A stretch of 64,000 nucleotides of DNA from Mesaphorura yosii (lineage: Eukaryota > Arthropoda > Collembola > Poduromorpha > Tullbergiidae): contig WIXG01000037.1 in assembly GCA_009869945.1 (NCBI GenBank), positions 248,001-312,000 of the forward strand. Reading direction: 5' to 3'. Positions 50,927 through 61,289 of this stretch are shown here, one piece after another. The notes beneath the pieces are model-generated. The model ran no database searches. It saw only the letters and a program-made list of their open reading frames with translations, and was not told where the DNA came from. The translations under genes were made by a program, and so were the position numbers. Each line of letters opens with the position of its first letter. Position 1 is the first letter of the stretch.

Positions 50927-51097
50927 ATGTTGCTCAATTTGCCAATCTTATTTTGTGTTGTCACATTCATCGGAGGCATTGTTGCCGTCCGCTTTTTGCA
51001 GACAGAGTCTCAGTATTTTTCTCGAGATTGGTTAATGGAAATAGAACGCGAGAAGGATGAGAATTTCGATTTCAAATTCATATACGACCGGAAGTAA
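50927..51097 (+). CDS. Candidate small secreted or membrane peptide, 56 aa
   Basis: A single-exon frame starts MLLNLPILFCVVTFIGGIVA, a strong signal-peptide or signal-anchor sequence, and continues with a polar, acidic tail (RDWLMEIEREKDENFDF). It is bracketed by a TATAAAA upstream and an AATAAA 22 bp after the stop, the arrangement of a compact intronless gene. There are no dibasic cleavage sites of neuropeptide type inside the tail and only one cysteine, in the hydrophobic part. No family is recognised. Because short frames arise by chance, I give only moderate confidence. Confidence 0.42.
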   Translation: MLLNLPILFCVVTFIGGIVAVRFLQTESQYFSRDWLMEIEREKDENFDFKFIYDRK

Positions 51098-51118
51098 ATG
51101 AATTATGGCAGTGGAATG

Positions 51119-51124
51119 AATAAA
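51119..51124 (+). terminator. Polyadenylation signal of the small-peptide gene
   Basis: AATAAA 22 bp after the stop codon at 51097. Confidence 0.45.
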
Positions 51125-54100
51125 ATACACAGACGGAGGCGTCCTCATGTCAAGAAGATGAATTATGTGCTTTCACATACACCATGCAGAACAAGCGCAC
51201 TGCAATAATGCCGCAAAATAAGAGCCACTTTCAACTTGACCAACTGAAATTACAAGCTGAGCTCGTGCCTTGCAGCGCTCTTCGTGGCCATTTCTCATTG
51301 AAGTATCAAATTTCCTGCTATAATTTTATCAATTCTAGAGTAAAATACGGAAGGAGAAATTCAAAGTATCAATTTCTTGTTCCGCCGCGAACACATGCAA
51401 TATATAAACAGGACCCAATTCTGGAATTGGGAAAAGTGGCACTTGGGCACTGAAAATTCGTGCTGACGTGCAGTCTGCTCCTGTTATCTGTTTATTGATT
51501 TTTGGACGTGCATGTAAAAATATACTTAAGATTAAATCTTGTCTTTTCTTCTAGAAATTTTCTCAACAGTAAAGGTGAACCATAAATTATTTGCAATTGG
51601 GTCTTCCCATAAAAACACGAAATGCGGCATAAGTGCATTTGCATAATCGGCCAAATACTCTCGGCATTCTCAATAGAATAGTTCATCAATATATGTTCAT
51701 TTTGTCTGTACGAAGAAAGGAGCCCAAAATCAAGGCGCTCCAGACTGAAGGAATCAATTCCCCACGCCAGACAACTCGTCTCACGTGAATTTCGACGCTA
51801 TTGATTATCTCCGCTCTGAGTCGAGACTCCGAGAGCGTATCGTAAAGTGATATTGATTGAGGTTCTAATTTTTCTGATTCGACTTCGCTAAAGCCAGCCA
51901 TTGCTACAACCAAAGCAAAACCGTTCAGTTCTTGTGCAGTGCACGGCACGGTTTCGGATCAGGAATCACGATGCGATGCGATGCGGTATTTGCAATTTGG
52001 AACTTGGCAAGAAGCGAAGCCGGCACTTCAGCCATCTGCTAATTTAAAATTTATGAATCAGTTCTCTCAGTCATAGTCGTATCACATGGCGAAGTAAAAG
52101 GGAAGGAGTGCAGTGAGTACGTGCTCTGCCCATTTAAATTATCATGCAGTGCAATATTTCATGGTGGGAAACTTTTCCTTGTCATTCCATTGCCTACTGC
52201 AATCGCAATCATTCCAGCACAAAATAAGTTTGCGTGATGAAAAATTTACAGCTTGTTCGCTTTTCGCGTGCAGTTCGGGAATTTCACATGTGCTTTGCTT
52301 TGACGTCGTGGCCGCCCGCGTCTGATGTTCTTGCCCCAGTTCCTTTTCCTCAGGAGAAATTAAAAATCGACATTTCAGAGCATAGCAAGGCAAGCAAGGC
52401 TTGAACACTTGAAGGAAGGAATTACAAAGTCAGAGTAGTAGTAGTGAAAATTGCATTCCTCTGCGTAGTGATCGAATCGGATTCGGGCACTTTCCATCAA
52501 GAGTCAAGAAACCCGATCGGTTTATGGGTTGTCCGTCGCATCGGGCAAGCAACTTGTTTCATTCCATTCCAAGTCAAGTGGACGAATGTCCAATATGACA
52601 AGCATCAGCGATCAGCGACAGCGACCAGCTGGAAAAGGGACAGATTGTTGTTAGCCGCAGCCACTTGACTTTGGCATACTTCACTAAATCGCTGTAGCTA
52701 TGCTGAGAGGAGCCTAACCAAAACTCTCGAGTCTTGAAGGAAAGTCAAACCACTTGTGTGGCTTCCTATTTCTTTCATTCTCCAGGTTCGTTTCAAAGTA
52801 GGCAATCCAATCGCGTACTGTACTCTGTTACTTTTGCGTGAAAAAAAAGCTACGTGGATTAAGTTTGTAGGCTAATCATGAAATTTTGTTTTCGAATCTC
52901 GAGATTGTTTAGCAATTCAATTATCAACGCCAGAGCCAAAAACAAGCCTGTCTTCTTGCTTGTCGGATGTACAAATACATTCGCAACTCGCACATCGACT
53001 TTACATTTTCGAATCGCAAGTTATGCGAATGTGGTTTGAGATTAAAGATTCTCGAATTTTCTTCCGCGTCCTTGGAAAGAGGGAAAGTAAAGGGAAAACG
53101 ATGGATGGAGTTGCTGCAATAATGTAATGGGAACATAATTGCATTGGGCAAACGCATGCCCAACGCTGTCTCCTTCTTTTTACTTCGGGCACTCTTTCAT
53201 GTGCCGTTGCCGTGTGGCTTCGTTTGCCAGTACGAACTGCGACAGCGGTTCGCGAGATTGCGAGATGATCATACGTGTTTAACCACATATTTAAGTTATT
53301 GTTGTGTATATCATCCGAGTCATGAGCCGTGATGCTATCGTTTACCAGGAAGAGCAACAATAATATTGTAACACATTCATCCTGCGATGTACTACATTCT
53401 TTTTCCATTTGCTCCTTTCTCTGGATGTTGTCGCAGCATAGCACGGCTCTTCAGCAGAGAAAGCGAATGAGCAAGCAGGGCACAAAGTAGAACAGAGCAA
53501 GACTTTCACCGCATACGCATACAGACCAAGCTCAAGCCACTCAGGCAGTAACAAGAACAAGATAGAAAGCAGTGCAGGGAAATTCGTTCGCTTTCTGCCT
53601 TCTGCCTGTGCCTGCAATATTACCATTACGGAACGACAACTCGGGGCTCTTTCGTATTTCCCTTTCTTTGTAGGGAAGAAGTTCGTATAGCTTAATTTCT
53701 TGTTGGCTTTTGCGCAGAAGGCGGACTTCGATTTTATTCCCAGCATACATGCCACACGCTAATGCTGGCACTATACTAAAACCCGATGCGATGCGCAGTA
53801 TGGCTCAGTCGAGAAAGAAAGCTTACATCATGGTTTGGTAGGGCTTTAGCTCCAAGACGCAGACCACGAGCCTGGCTTGGTTTAGGTGTACATTCTCCAT
53901 TGTGTACGAAGAAAGCTTTCTTCCACCAAACGCACGCTCACGAGCTCGTTGCGCTAGAAAGTGAAAGACTCGAGCACTCGATTCAGCAGAAGCAGAAACT
54001 GAAGCAAGGTTCTGCAGAAAGTTCGATTCAGTCTAGCAGACACAAGCTACGGGTTCATTTCATAGAACAAAACGACGACGAGCAGCAGCTGCTAGTCAGC

Positions 54101-55057
54101 TTTTTCTCGGTTTGGTGCTTTAGTGTGACAATTACGAAACGATTACTTTAATTGGTGCAATTAAACGGTACGTGACCATTTTAATTGCTAGTGGACTGGA
54201 CATTCACTTGACCTTCGGATAAACTAAGCATATGTCTGTGTGTTTTCTTCAGTGCTTAATGGTTTAAGTAATTTTGAATGAGCTTGAATCCAGTTAAGTC
54301 CTGTCAACCGCACAGCGCACAGTTAATTAGTGAAATCTATTTTAGGATGTTCGAAAATGGTCGAATCTGCAATTCAATTCTGGTTTTCGGACTCCGTTGC
54401 TGCTTAACTCGCGTGACTGTGACTGATCTTCGTCTGAGATTTAGAATAATTGGATAATCAAGCAATTGACTGACATTATATTTGACAGATTTGTGAACGT
54501 CGACCGTACAATGGTGACTTAGCGCAAACCCAAAAATTTAAGCAAGAGCTGGAACCATTTTTAATGACGCAAAACTGAATTTAAAATCCTCAATCATTCT
54601 CACAACACTCATCGTTGTCTCTGTTTTACTACTTCTAACCCTTCACTGCTTCAGTAATCATCTTAATTTCACTCCATCCACCGCAGCCTCAGCCACCATT
54701 ACAGATTCAGCCGCCACATCGAGCTCTTTCTTTCCTTCACAGATCTTTTCGTCTTTCATCGCTTTCCTGCGTTCCACCTTTTCTGATAACCTGAACCACC
54801 TCTTTGCTTCGAAGCATCTGGAAGATTTAGCCGTAATTGTGCCATCAGCACACAATCACTACAAGACAACTACGACTGTCTCAGCTTCTTCGATTCCTTC
54901 GCTAAACGAGAATTGTCAACCAAGGCACCACCACCAGAAATACGGTTCATCGCTCTCAGCCTTTGACGGAGAATGTTCAGAGGATAACAATTTCATTTAT
55001 CGCACAAATATGGTTGAAATACATGAAAATGGGGAAAATCTTAACTGTAAGTCACAT
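51125..55057. other. Intergenic stretch
   Basis: Apart from the exon-like open stretch at 54577-55069 listed separately, only chance-type frames are seen (for example 51184-51453 and 53786-54151, plus). A short ATGCG run lies at 51971-51986. Confidence 0.4.
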
Positions 55058-55069
55058 TTTATTCTTTAA
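54577..55069 (+). other. Long ATG-less open stretch, possible exon
   Basis: The plus strand is open for about 490 bp without a usable ATG at the beginning. It begins with a hydrophobic segment (SIILTTLIVVSVLLLLTLHC) and continues Ser/Thr/His/Asn-rich, with a TTTTVSASSIPSLNENC stretch and a GTAAGT donor-like site at 55046. It could be a coding exon whose start lies in an upstream exon that I could not find. It overlaps, on the opposite strand, the 3' untranslated end and AATAAA of the last tandem gene, which weakens the case. Confidence 0.22.
55058..55063 (-). terminator. Polyadenylation signal of tandem gene C
   Basis: AATAAA on the minus strand 45 bp after the stop at 55108. Confidence 0.7.
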
Positions 55070-55107
55070 ACATTTTAAAAAATGAGACGAGGTGACAGTA
55101 TTCACTG

Positions 55108-56915
55108 CTATTTTTGCGCCCACTTCATTTTTTGGGCATGATTGTAATAATACGGGTGCGTGATCGGGAGTAGCAGAGGCAGAGAATAAATTCCGCCATG
55201 TCTCTTCAGCTCAGGGCACGTTGGATACGACTTTTCACAGTTTTCGCCTGTCCTTCCTTTGAATGCCGATTCCTTGAGAAGCTTGAATAATGATTTGTTG
55301 GGTGTCCTATCGAGAATCTGCAGCATTTCGATTATTCCGTCCCTGAAAACGAGTTGGGATATGATAATATGAACTAGAATTACAATTAGGCAGATCTAGA
55401 GAAGGTTCAGGTCAACTTACGTGATCTTCATTCCGAGAATTGTTCCACCAACTTCGACATTTTTGACAATCAGTTGATTCGTACGACACACCTCTTGGAA
55501 GGTGCAGTTGACAGGAATCTTTCCGTTCCGAACGTGCGCCACAACATTCTAGGAAATGAATTGTGTCTCATTATCCCATTACGGTAAGAATCAATAGCTG
55601 CTTTATGCGCTTACAAGTGAAGGCAACACAGCCTGGGAGATGCTATCAATTGCTTCAGTCCCTGGTACAACGGCTGTATCATCCGGGCCAGTAACAGTAG
55701 AAGCATTGTCATCGACTGGAGACCTCTTTCTCCTTCCAGGAGCCATCGTTGTTGTTGTAGTAGTTGTAGTCGTCAGTGCGAGTAGTGCTAGCTACGAATT
55801 GTATTCAGTGTCCGGTTGACTCAAGAGGCATGAAAGAATTCTGTTTGTACCTGAAAGAGGGACAGTAATCCCAGCAAGCCAAGAAGTCCGAGTCCATCCG
55901 TGTTGACGGCACTTACTTTGTAATCTGTATGACTGGTGTGACTCGTGTGTCTGAAACGAACACAACAAACCTTTTAGACGCACGATCTTAAAAGGTTTCT
56001 TATCAGTATTTGTAATGGATTAGCTGGTCAGCTAATTATAGAACTCTTACTTATGGCCTTTCCATCCTTTCCAACCCCAGCCTTTTCCATGGTGTTCATG
56101 CGAAGTTGCGGCCGCCACGGGCCCTGACGACCCGAAAGAATTACTGCCAGCCGCCAACAAGTCCTTTTCATTTTCAATCGCCATCACTGATAAATTGTAG
56201 AAATTCTCAGATCGAGGCTGAAATAGAGTACAGCAAGCTCCAGTATTATGCAGTACTTACAAGAGTTGTACAGCGGAGCTCCTCCATAAGTGTATACATC
56301 AGTCACGTAATCTGGAAGTGATGAAGTTCGGAGTTTGCGAGCGCTGTACGTCAACTCTGAAACAAATTACCGTATAATTGAACGACCAAGCTAGTGACCA
56401 GTGGCGTTTTCTTATCTTAAGGACACTTGTCAAGAGCTGAAGCAGGTTACTCGCGTACCTGGAGTATATCCATAATAATTCCCATTGAAGTACTGCAGGT
56501 GTCGAGGTAAATATGAGCTGGCGTATGCTGAGCCGGGCGTCGAACTTACCGCTTGCTGATGCTGATGGTATTCATTGTATGATGGAAGAAATACGCTTTT
56601 GGTTCCACTGCTTGATGGCGACCGATAAGACGAGTGATATCTGGAATTTGTGGCGTCTACGACATCGATATGACCTTCATGATCGTGATCATGGTTGTCA
56701 GTGTTAACTTTAATGGAGTTTTGTAACTCATTGACGTTGGCATCGTCAATAATAGTTCCACTGATGCCTCTACTGCGTGCAAGGCCGTTGACAATTTTGT
56801 TTTTTTTTTCACAAATCACGTAGCTTTGAGAAATTATAACAGACAGGTACACAAAGACAAAAAGGAACATAGTTTGCTTGTTCTGGAATATGGAGAAGAT
56901 TTCAGACGTGGACAT
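55108..56915 (-). CDS. Tandem secreted-protein family, copy C, 442 aa
   Basis: Seven exons: 56915-56459, 56356-56261, 56186-56051, 55950-55851, 55791-55615, 55548-55421 and 55342-55108, with intron phases 1,1,2,0,0,2. The N-terminus carries a signal sequence (second Met in MFLFVFVYLSVIISQSYVIC; translation may start there or 15 codons earlier). Exon 1 is Tyr/Ser/His-rich. Exon 3 has IENEKDLL and a GKGWGWKGWKGHK tail. Exon 4 carries the hydrophobic GLGLLGLLGLLSLFQ segment continuing into exon 5 (LALLAL), then eight Thr, then a GRRKRS cleavage site of proprotein-convertase type. Exon 6 holds NGKIPVNCTFQEVC and exon 7 ENCEKSYPTC and LPITHPYYYNH. The conserved part after the cleavage site has four cysteines, likely two disulphides. 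Function unknown; secretion is well supported. Confidence 0.87.
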
Positions 56916-56999
56916 GATGGATTGAAGTTTTGGGGAAAGAACATGTCCAAAGGTGCTAAAAGAAAAGCGAATGTCACAGATTGGATCATCAGACGCACG

Positions 57000-57007
57000 C
57001 TTTTATA
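57000..57007 (-). promoter_or_regulatory. TATA box of tandem gene C
   Basis: TATAAAAG on the minus strand, 85-92 bp upstream of the start codon at 56915, and only about 80 bp downstream of the polyadenylation signal of gene B. Confidence 0.6.
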
Positions 57008-57087
57008 GTGTTTGCAGCAACATTTCTGCTAGGAAACCCCAAAATTAGCAGATGCACGCAACCTTGAATCGGAAACCTCCCAAAACT

Positions 57088-57093
57088 TTTATT
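57088..57093 (-). terminator. Polyadenylation signal of tandem gene B
   Basis: AATAAA on the minus strand, 205 bp after the stop at 57298. Confidence 0.65.
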
Positions 57094-57297
57094 GAATCAG
57101 ACGGGCAAAAATACGACCAATCAAGCACGAATATGAAGGTAGCTAACAGAGTTAACAAAGCCAAGACAGGAGCAACTGAAGCTTAATGTCTTCATTACTC
57201 GGTCGAAATGATTATCTCGGTTCAATTACTACTAAACAGCAGCAGTAACGATTACGGAAAGTACGCACTATTTTTGTACACCGCATGATTTCACGCT

Positions 57298-59152
57298 TCA
57301 ATTGGATTTGCTCTCTTTGCCAAACTTAATTTTCTGCGAATGGTTGTAGTAATACGGGTGAGAAATTGGCAACAGAAGTGGCAGCGAGTAAAGTCCACCA
57401 GGCTTCCTCAGCGCACTGCAGGTTGGATAGTGTTTCTCGCAAGTTTCTCCCATTCTTCCCTTGAACGAAGCATCCTTCAATAGTTTTGCCAACGATTTGT
57501 CAGACGTTTTGTCGAGGAACTGCAGCATTTCAATGATGCCGTCTCTAAAATATGGATATGCAGCTTGCACGAGTTGTTTCATTTCCAAACCTTCATTGAG
57601 GGCAACGTGCAAGAACTTACGTGATCTTAATTCCGATAATTGCGCCTCCAACTTCGATGTTCTTAACAATCAGTTGATTCGTGCGACATACTTCTTGGAA
57701 TGTGCAGTTTATGGGGATCTTGCCGTTTCGAGCATGAGCCACGACATTCTGAAATATTGTCATGAGAATGTGAACATAAATTAAGCTGGCGGAGATCGTT
57801 TCATTCTTACAAGAGAGGGAAGGACAATCCTTGAGATGCTGTCAATCGCGTCTGGGTCCGACTCAGAAACAACCACCGTGTCGTCCTGCGCTGCTGGGAA
57901 ATAATCGGATACGGATCTCTTCCTCCTTCCTGGAGCTGGAGCCATCGTTGTTGTTGTTGTTGTTGTTGTAGTTGTCAACGCCAGCAGTGCAAGCTAAAAT
58001 ATTGTTGAGCCTTTCTAAATTGGACAATTTGTTCAGGCGCTAAAGTCAATCGTTCGTGTTTTATACCTGGAACAAAGACAGCAATCCGAGGAGGCCGAGC
58101 AGTCCGAGTCCGTCAGTGTTGACGGCGCTTACTTTATAATCTGTGTGGCTGGTGTGACTCGTGTGCCTGAAAATCAGTAGCAATATTTAGGAGGATCCTC
58201 AACGTATCTTAATGCGAACAAAAGTAGCAGTGCTCATTGCACTTCAAATTCTTACTTCTTCTTTCCTTTCTTCCAACCTTTTTTCCAGCCTTTTCCATGT
58301 CCATGTCCGAAATGTCCAAAGTCAGAATGGTCTTCCTCCGTGTCGGAATCCCACCCGTGCCCGTGTCCATGGTATGAACTGCCACTCGATAGCAAGTCCT
58401 TTTCCTTCTCAATTGCTGTTACTATTTTTGTTAAGATCAGCATATTAGATGCATTTCATCTAACTTGTTATCGTTATCAGTGGCATTTGGCGACTTACGT
58501 GAATTGTAAAGAGGGGCTCCTCCATACGCTTCGCTGAGGTATTCTGGAATCGGCGAATATCGGAGCTGGCGCGCACTGTATGTCGACTCTGTAATGCATT
58601 GAATCGTCTATGGTGAAGGCCAAATCGTGGATGTGGTTTTAATATGCAATTTTTGCTATTAATTATTCCTTCCTTACCCGGCGAGTACGTATAACTGTGA
58701 GGATAATGAGAGCTGTAGAATTGTAAATGTTGAGGTAAATATGAGTTCAGCGGGCTGGGCGTCGGATTCAGGGCTGATTGATGCTGGTGCTGATATTCGT
58801 AGTAGGATGGTTGGAATACGCTGCTACCACCATTGCCAGTCATGATCAAGGGCGATGCGATTACTGATGAGAATTTGGAACTAGTGGAAGCGTGTGCGCT
58901 GTTTTCCGAGTCTGAATTAGTGCCATGACTGCCGCTTCCACTGCTAGATCCAGGATTGTGCTCGTTTTCTGTATTAATTTCTCGGCCACTGATACTCCGA
59001 CTTTGTGCGAAATTGCTGATCGTTTTGCTTCCGCCGCCGCTCTTAACACAATTAACATCATTTTGGATGACTATTGAACACAGTAGCAGAATGTTTATTA
59101 GACGGGTCCCGTACCGCCGTTTGAAGTAAGAATGAAATGCAATGTTATACAT
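57298..59152 (-). CDS. Tandem secreted-protein family, copy B, 462 aa
   Basis: Seven exons: 59152-58678, 58588-58499, 58421-58256, 58166-58067, 57993-57811, 57748-57621 and 57544-57298, with the same phases (1,1,2,0,0,2) as copy C. The start MYNIAFHSYFKRRYG precedes a hydrophobic LINILLLCSIVIQ segment (signal peptide or signal anchor). Exon 1 is Ser/Gly/His/Tyr-rich with YEYQHQHQ and SYLPQHLQFY, the latter matching SYLPRHLQYF in copy C. Exon 3 has IEKEKDLL and a His/Gly-rich HGHGHGW run ending WKKGWKKGKK. Exons 4-5 encode the same TSHTSHTDYKVSAVNTDG lead-in, GLGLLGLLGLLSLFQ, ten Thr, and PGRRKRS. Exon 6 (NGKIPINCTFQEVCRTNQ) and exon 7 (GETCEKHYPTC, HPYYYNHSQK) are nearly the same as in copy C, so B and C are the most recent pair. 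Confidence 0.88.
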
Positions 59153-59233
59153 TACTCAACGTAAAGTTCGAAGTGGAGCTCCAGTTTGGGGTTGCTAGAC
59201 TAAACTGGGGAGCAGATTTGTCGATTTCGATCA

Positions 59234-59241
59234 TTTATATA
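59234..59241 (-). promoter_or_regulatory. TATA box of tandem gene B
   Basis: TATATAAA on the minus strand, about 82 bp upstream of the start codon at 59152, at almost the same distance as in copy C. Confidence 0.6.
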
Positions 59242-59402
59242 AGTTCTTAATCGAAACATGATTCGATTCTTCTTATCGTCAGCAACAACTTAGTATTTGC
59301 TGTTAGCACTGCTTCGCTCCTCAGTGTTTATTGGATCGGACATGCTCATGCTAACAATGAAGATGGTGTAAACGAAGATTGTTGTTTAGAGTAATCTTGC
59401 AC

Positions 59403-59408
59403 ATTTAT
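59403..59408 (-). terminator. Polyadenylation signal of tandem gene A
   Basis: AATAAA on the minus strand, 146 bp after the stop at 59554. Confidence 0.6.
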
Positions 59409-59553
59409 TCCGGCTCATTTGTCCTTAATTTAACCACATACGCGTTTTGCTTGTGTGTATTTTGAACGTGCTCGGCCAATAGAAAACAAACCAAACCAGC
59501 TATCTCAATGGAGGAAGATACTCGAGTACGCGCCGATGTGCCACGCCAATTAG

Positions 59554-61289
59554 TCAACCATGCAGTTGTAGTTCAAGCAGCGACGGCGGATGAAAAGCTG
59601 TGCCATTTTTGTGTCTCATTTCAGCACACAGCGGATAAAGAAGGCCACAGTCCAAGTCTGCAAGTCCGTTTTTTCTTGCCGCATCGACTGACTTTATCAG
59701 GTCGTTGCTTGTGGTCTCCGATTCAGAAGCAGGAAGTGCGCCGTGTCGTTGGAGCAAAAGATCTCGTATCGCGTGACTGGGAGAAAGTAACAGTCGCATT
59801 GTTGGGCAATGGGGCTGCTTACTTCCGAAACAGAACTCTCAACTTACTTTTAGTGTGGAAAGCACTCACCTCATTTTCTCGGCAACATTCGTGCCCATCA
59901 CACCGTACGCGCCGAGTTCCTTCTTTATGATCTTGTTTACAAAACACACTTGTCGCTGTGTGCAATTCAATGAAATTGTTCCTTGTCTCGCATGTGCGAT
60001 TACATTCTTGAGATAAGGAAAAATTGCTCATTAATGGCAGGTCGAAATGCAGTGTTCGAAACGTTCTAGGTCGTACCAAGTAAGGGAGAACGAGACTTGT
60101 GAGCTGGTCAGTCTGCGCTTTGTGGCTGTGGACGCTATCGTAATCTGTGCCCTCATCTTCCGGTGTGTCTCGCTTACGCCGTCTTCCCGGCGCTGGAGCG
60201 GGCGCTGGAGCTGCTGTGGTAGCTCTGAAGGCTGCCAGAACTCCCTGTCGTAGTTAAAGACACCAGAAACATAACACGCTATTTTACTCTTATGGAACAA
60301 GCTTTCTTACCTGAAGAAGTGATAGCAGTCCAAGAAGTCCCAGCAATCCAAGACCTTTTTCGCCCAATCCATTATTTCCATGTCCGTGACCCCAGCTGGC
60401 AATTAAAAATTGAAATACGGTGCGTTACGGCACTTGTATCAAGATACAAACAAAAACAACAATAATTAACCTACCCGTGGTGATGTTTTCCACCACCACC
60501 TCCTCCTCCGCCTGCTGCGGACATGTACATGTCAGAAACCGGAGAATCTATGCAGTAAACAAAGAAAATACCACGTTGTTAGACGACGTCTGGCCACCCG
60601 CCCACTTTACATATGCTACGTGCACAGCCTCGTGCTCATTCATACAAGTTAATCTAGTCTAAACCTGCGTAATTTGTGGCCGCTGGTGAAAGATGAGCGT
60701 AGCTGTTCGTCATGGAGCTCGATGGATTATATTCTCTCGCAGTCCTTTCATACGGGTCTGTTCAAAGCAAATACAAAGTCAACATGGCATGCATAATTCG
60801 AATTCAGAATGAAATTCCGACGTAGTTTCGGTTTTGGTGGTGAATAGAACACGAAACTAATTGCTAAATCTGAATCGTACCAGCGATAATTGGATTAGCA
60901 CCTCCATAGAGATAATTGCTATTGTATCGGTATGAATTGGATGAGGATGGGTACGAGCTGTATCCTCCAAGGCCGTAGTAGCCAGAATTGAGATTGCTGT
61001 ACGAGGAGAACGATGACGCTGGATGTGGACCGATCATGGATGAGTGCGAATGCGATGGCGATATGGAACTCGAATGTGCCGAGTACTTTGGTTTCGAGCT
61101 GTGACGGTGTTCGGATCCGTGTTTTCCACCACCGCCGCCATTGTTGCTTATGCTGTTCAAGTCAAGGTCTTCTGGTGACGACGGGCTCAGTCCTTTCGCA
61201 CCACACACTTCATGAACACTCAAAACCACAATCAACAACGGCACCGCTAATCCAGCTACCACAAATCTCTGCTTTGCAAGGCGAGTCAT
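59554..61289 (-). CDS. Tandem secreted-protein family, copy A (diverged), 395 aa
   Basis: Seven exons: 61289-60881, 60757-60665, 60547-60475, 60395-60311, 60244-60077, 60006-59870 and 59776-59554, with the same intron phases as B and C. The ATG at 61289 is chosen because it precedes a clear signal peptide (RFVVAGLAVPLLIVVLSV then HEVCG). Exon 1 is Ser/His/Tyr-rich with YYGLGGYSSYPSSS-type repeats; exon 3 has a run of eight Gly and KHHHG. Exon 4 keeps the hallmark GLGLLGLLGLLSLLQ. Exon 5 replaces poly-Thr with an Ala-Pro run and keeps the cleavage motif as GRRRKRD. Exon 6 keeps NVIAHARQGTISLNCTQRQVC and exon 7 keeps the cysteine pair as DLDCGLLYPLC, but the HPYYYNH ending is absent, replaced by HPPSLLELQLHG. 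It is the most diverged copy. Function unknown. Confidence 0.85.

Noticed and set aside
51184-51453. 89-codon ATG frame just after the small-peptide gene
   Set aside because: Starts after a polyadenylation signal and has no recognisable features; no supporting promoter.
53001-53755. Overlapping minus-strand frames of 137-147 codons
   Set aside because: Two different frames overlap each other, with no splice-consistent reading or domain.
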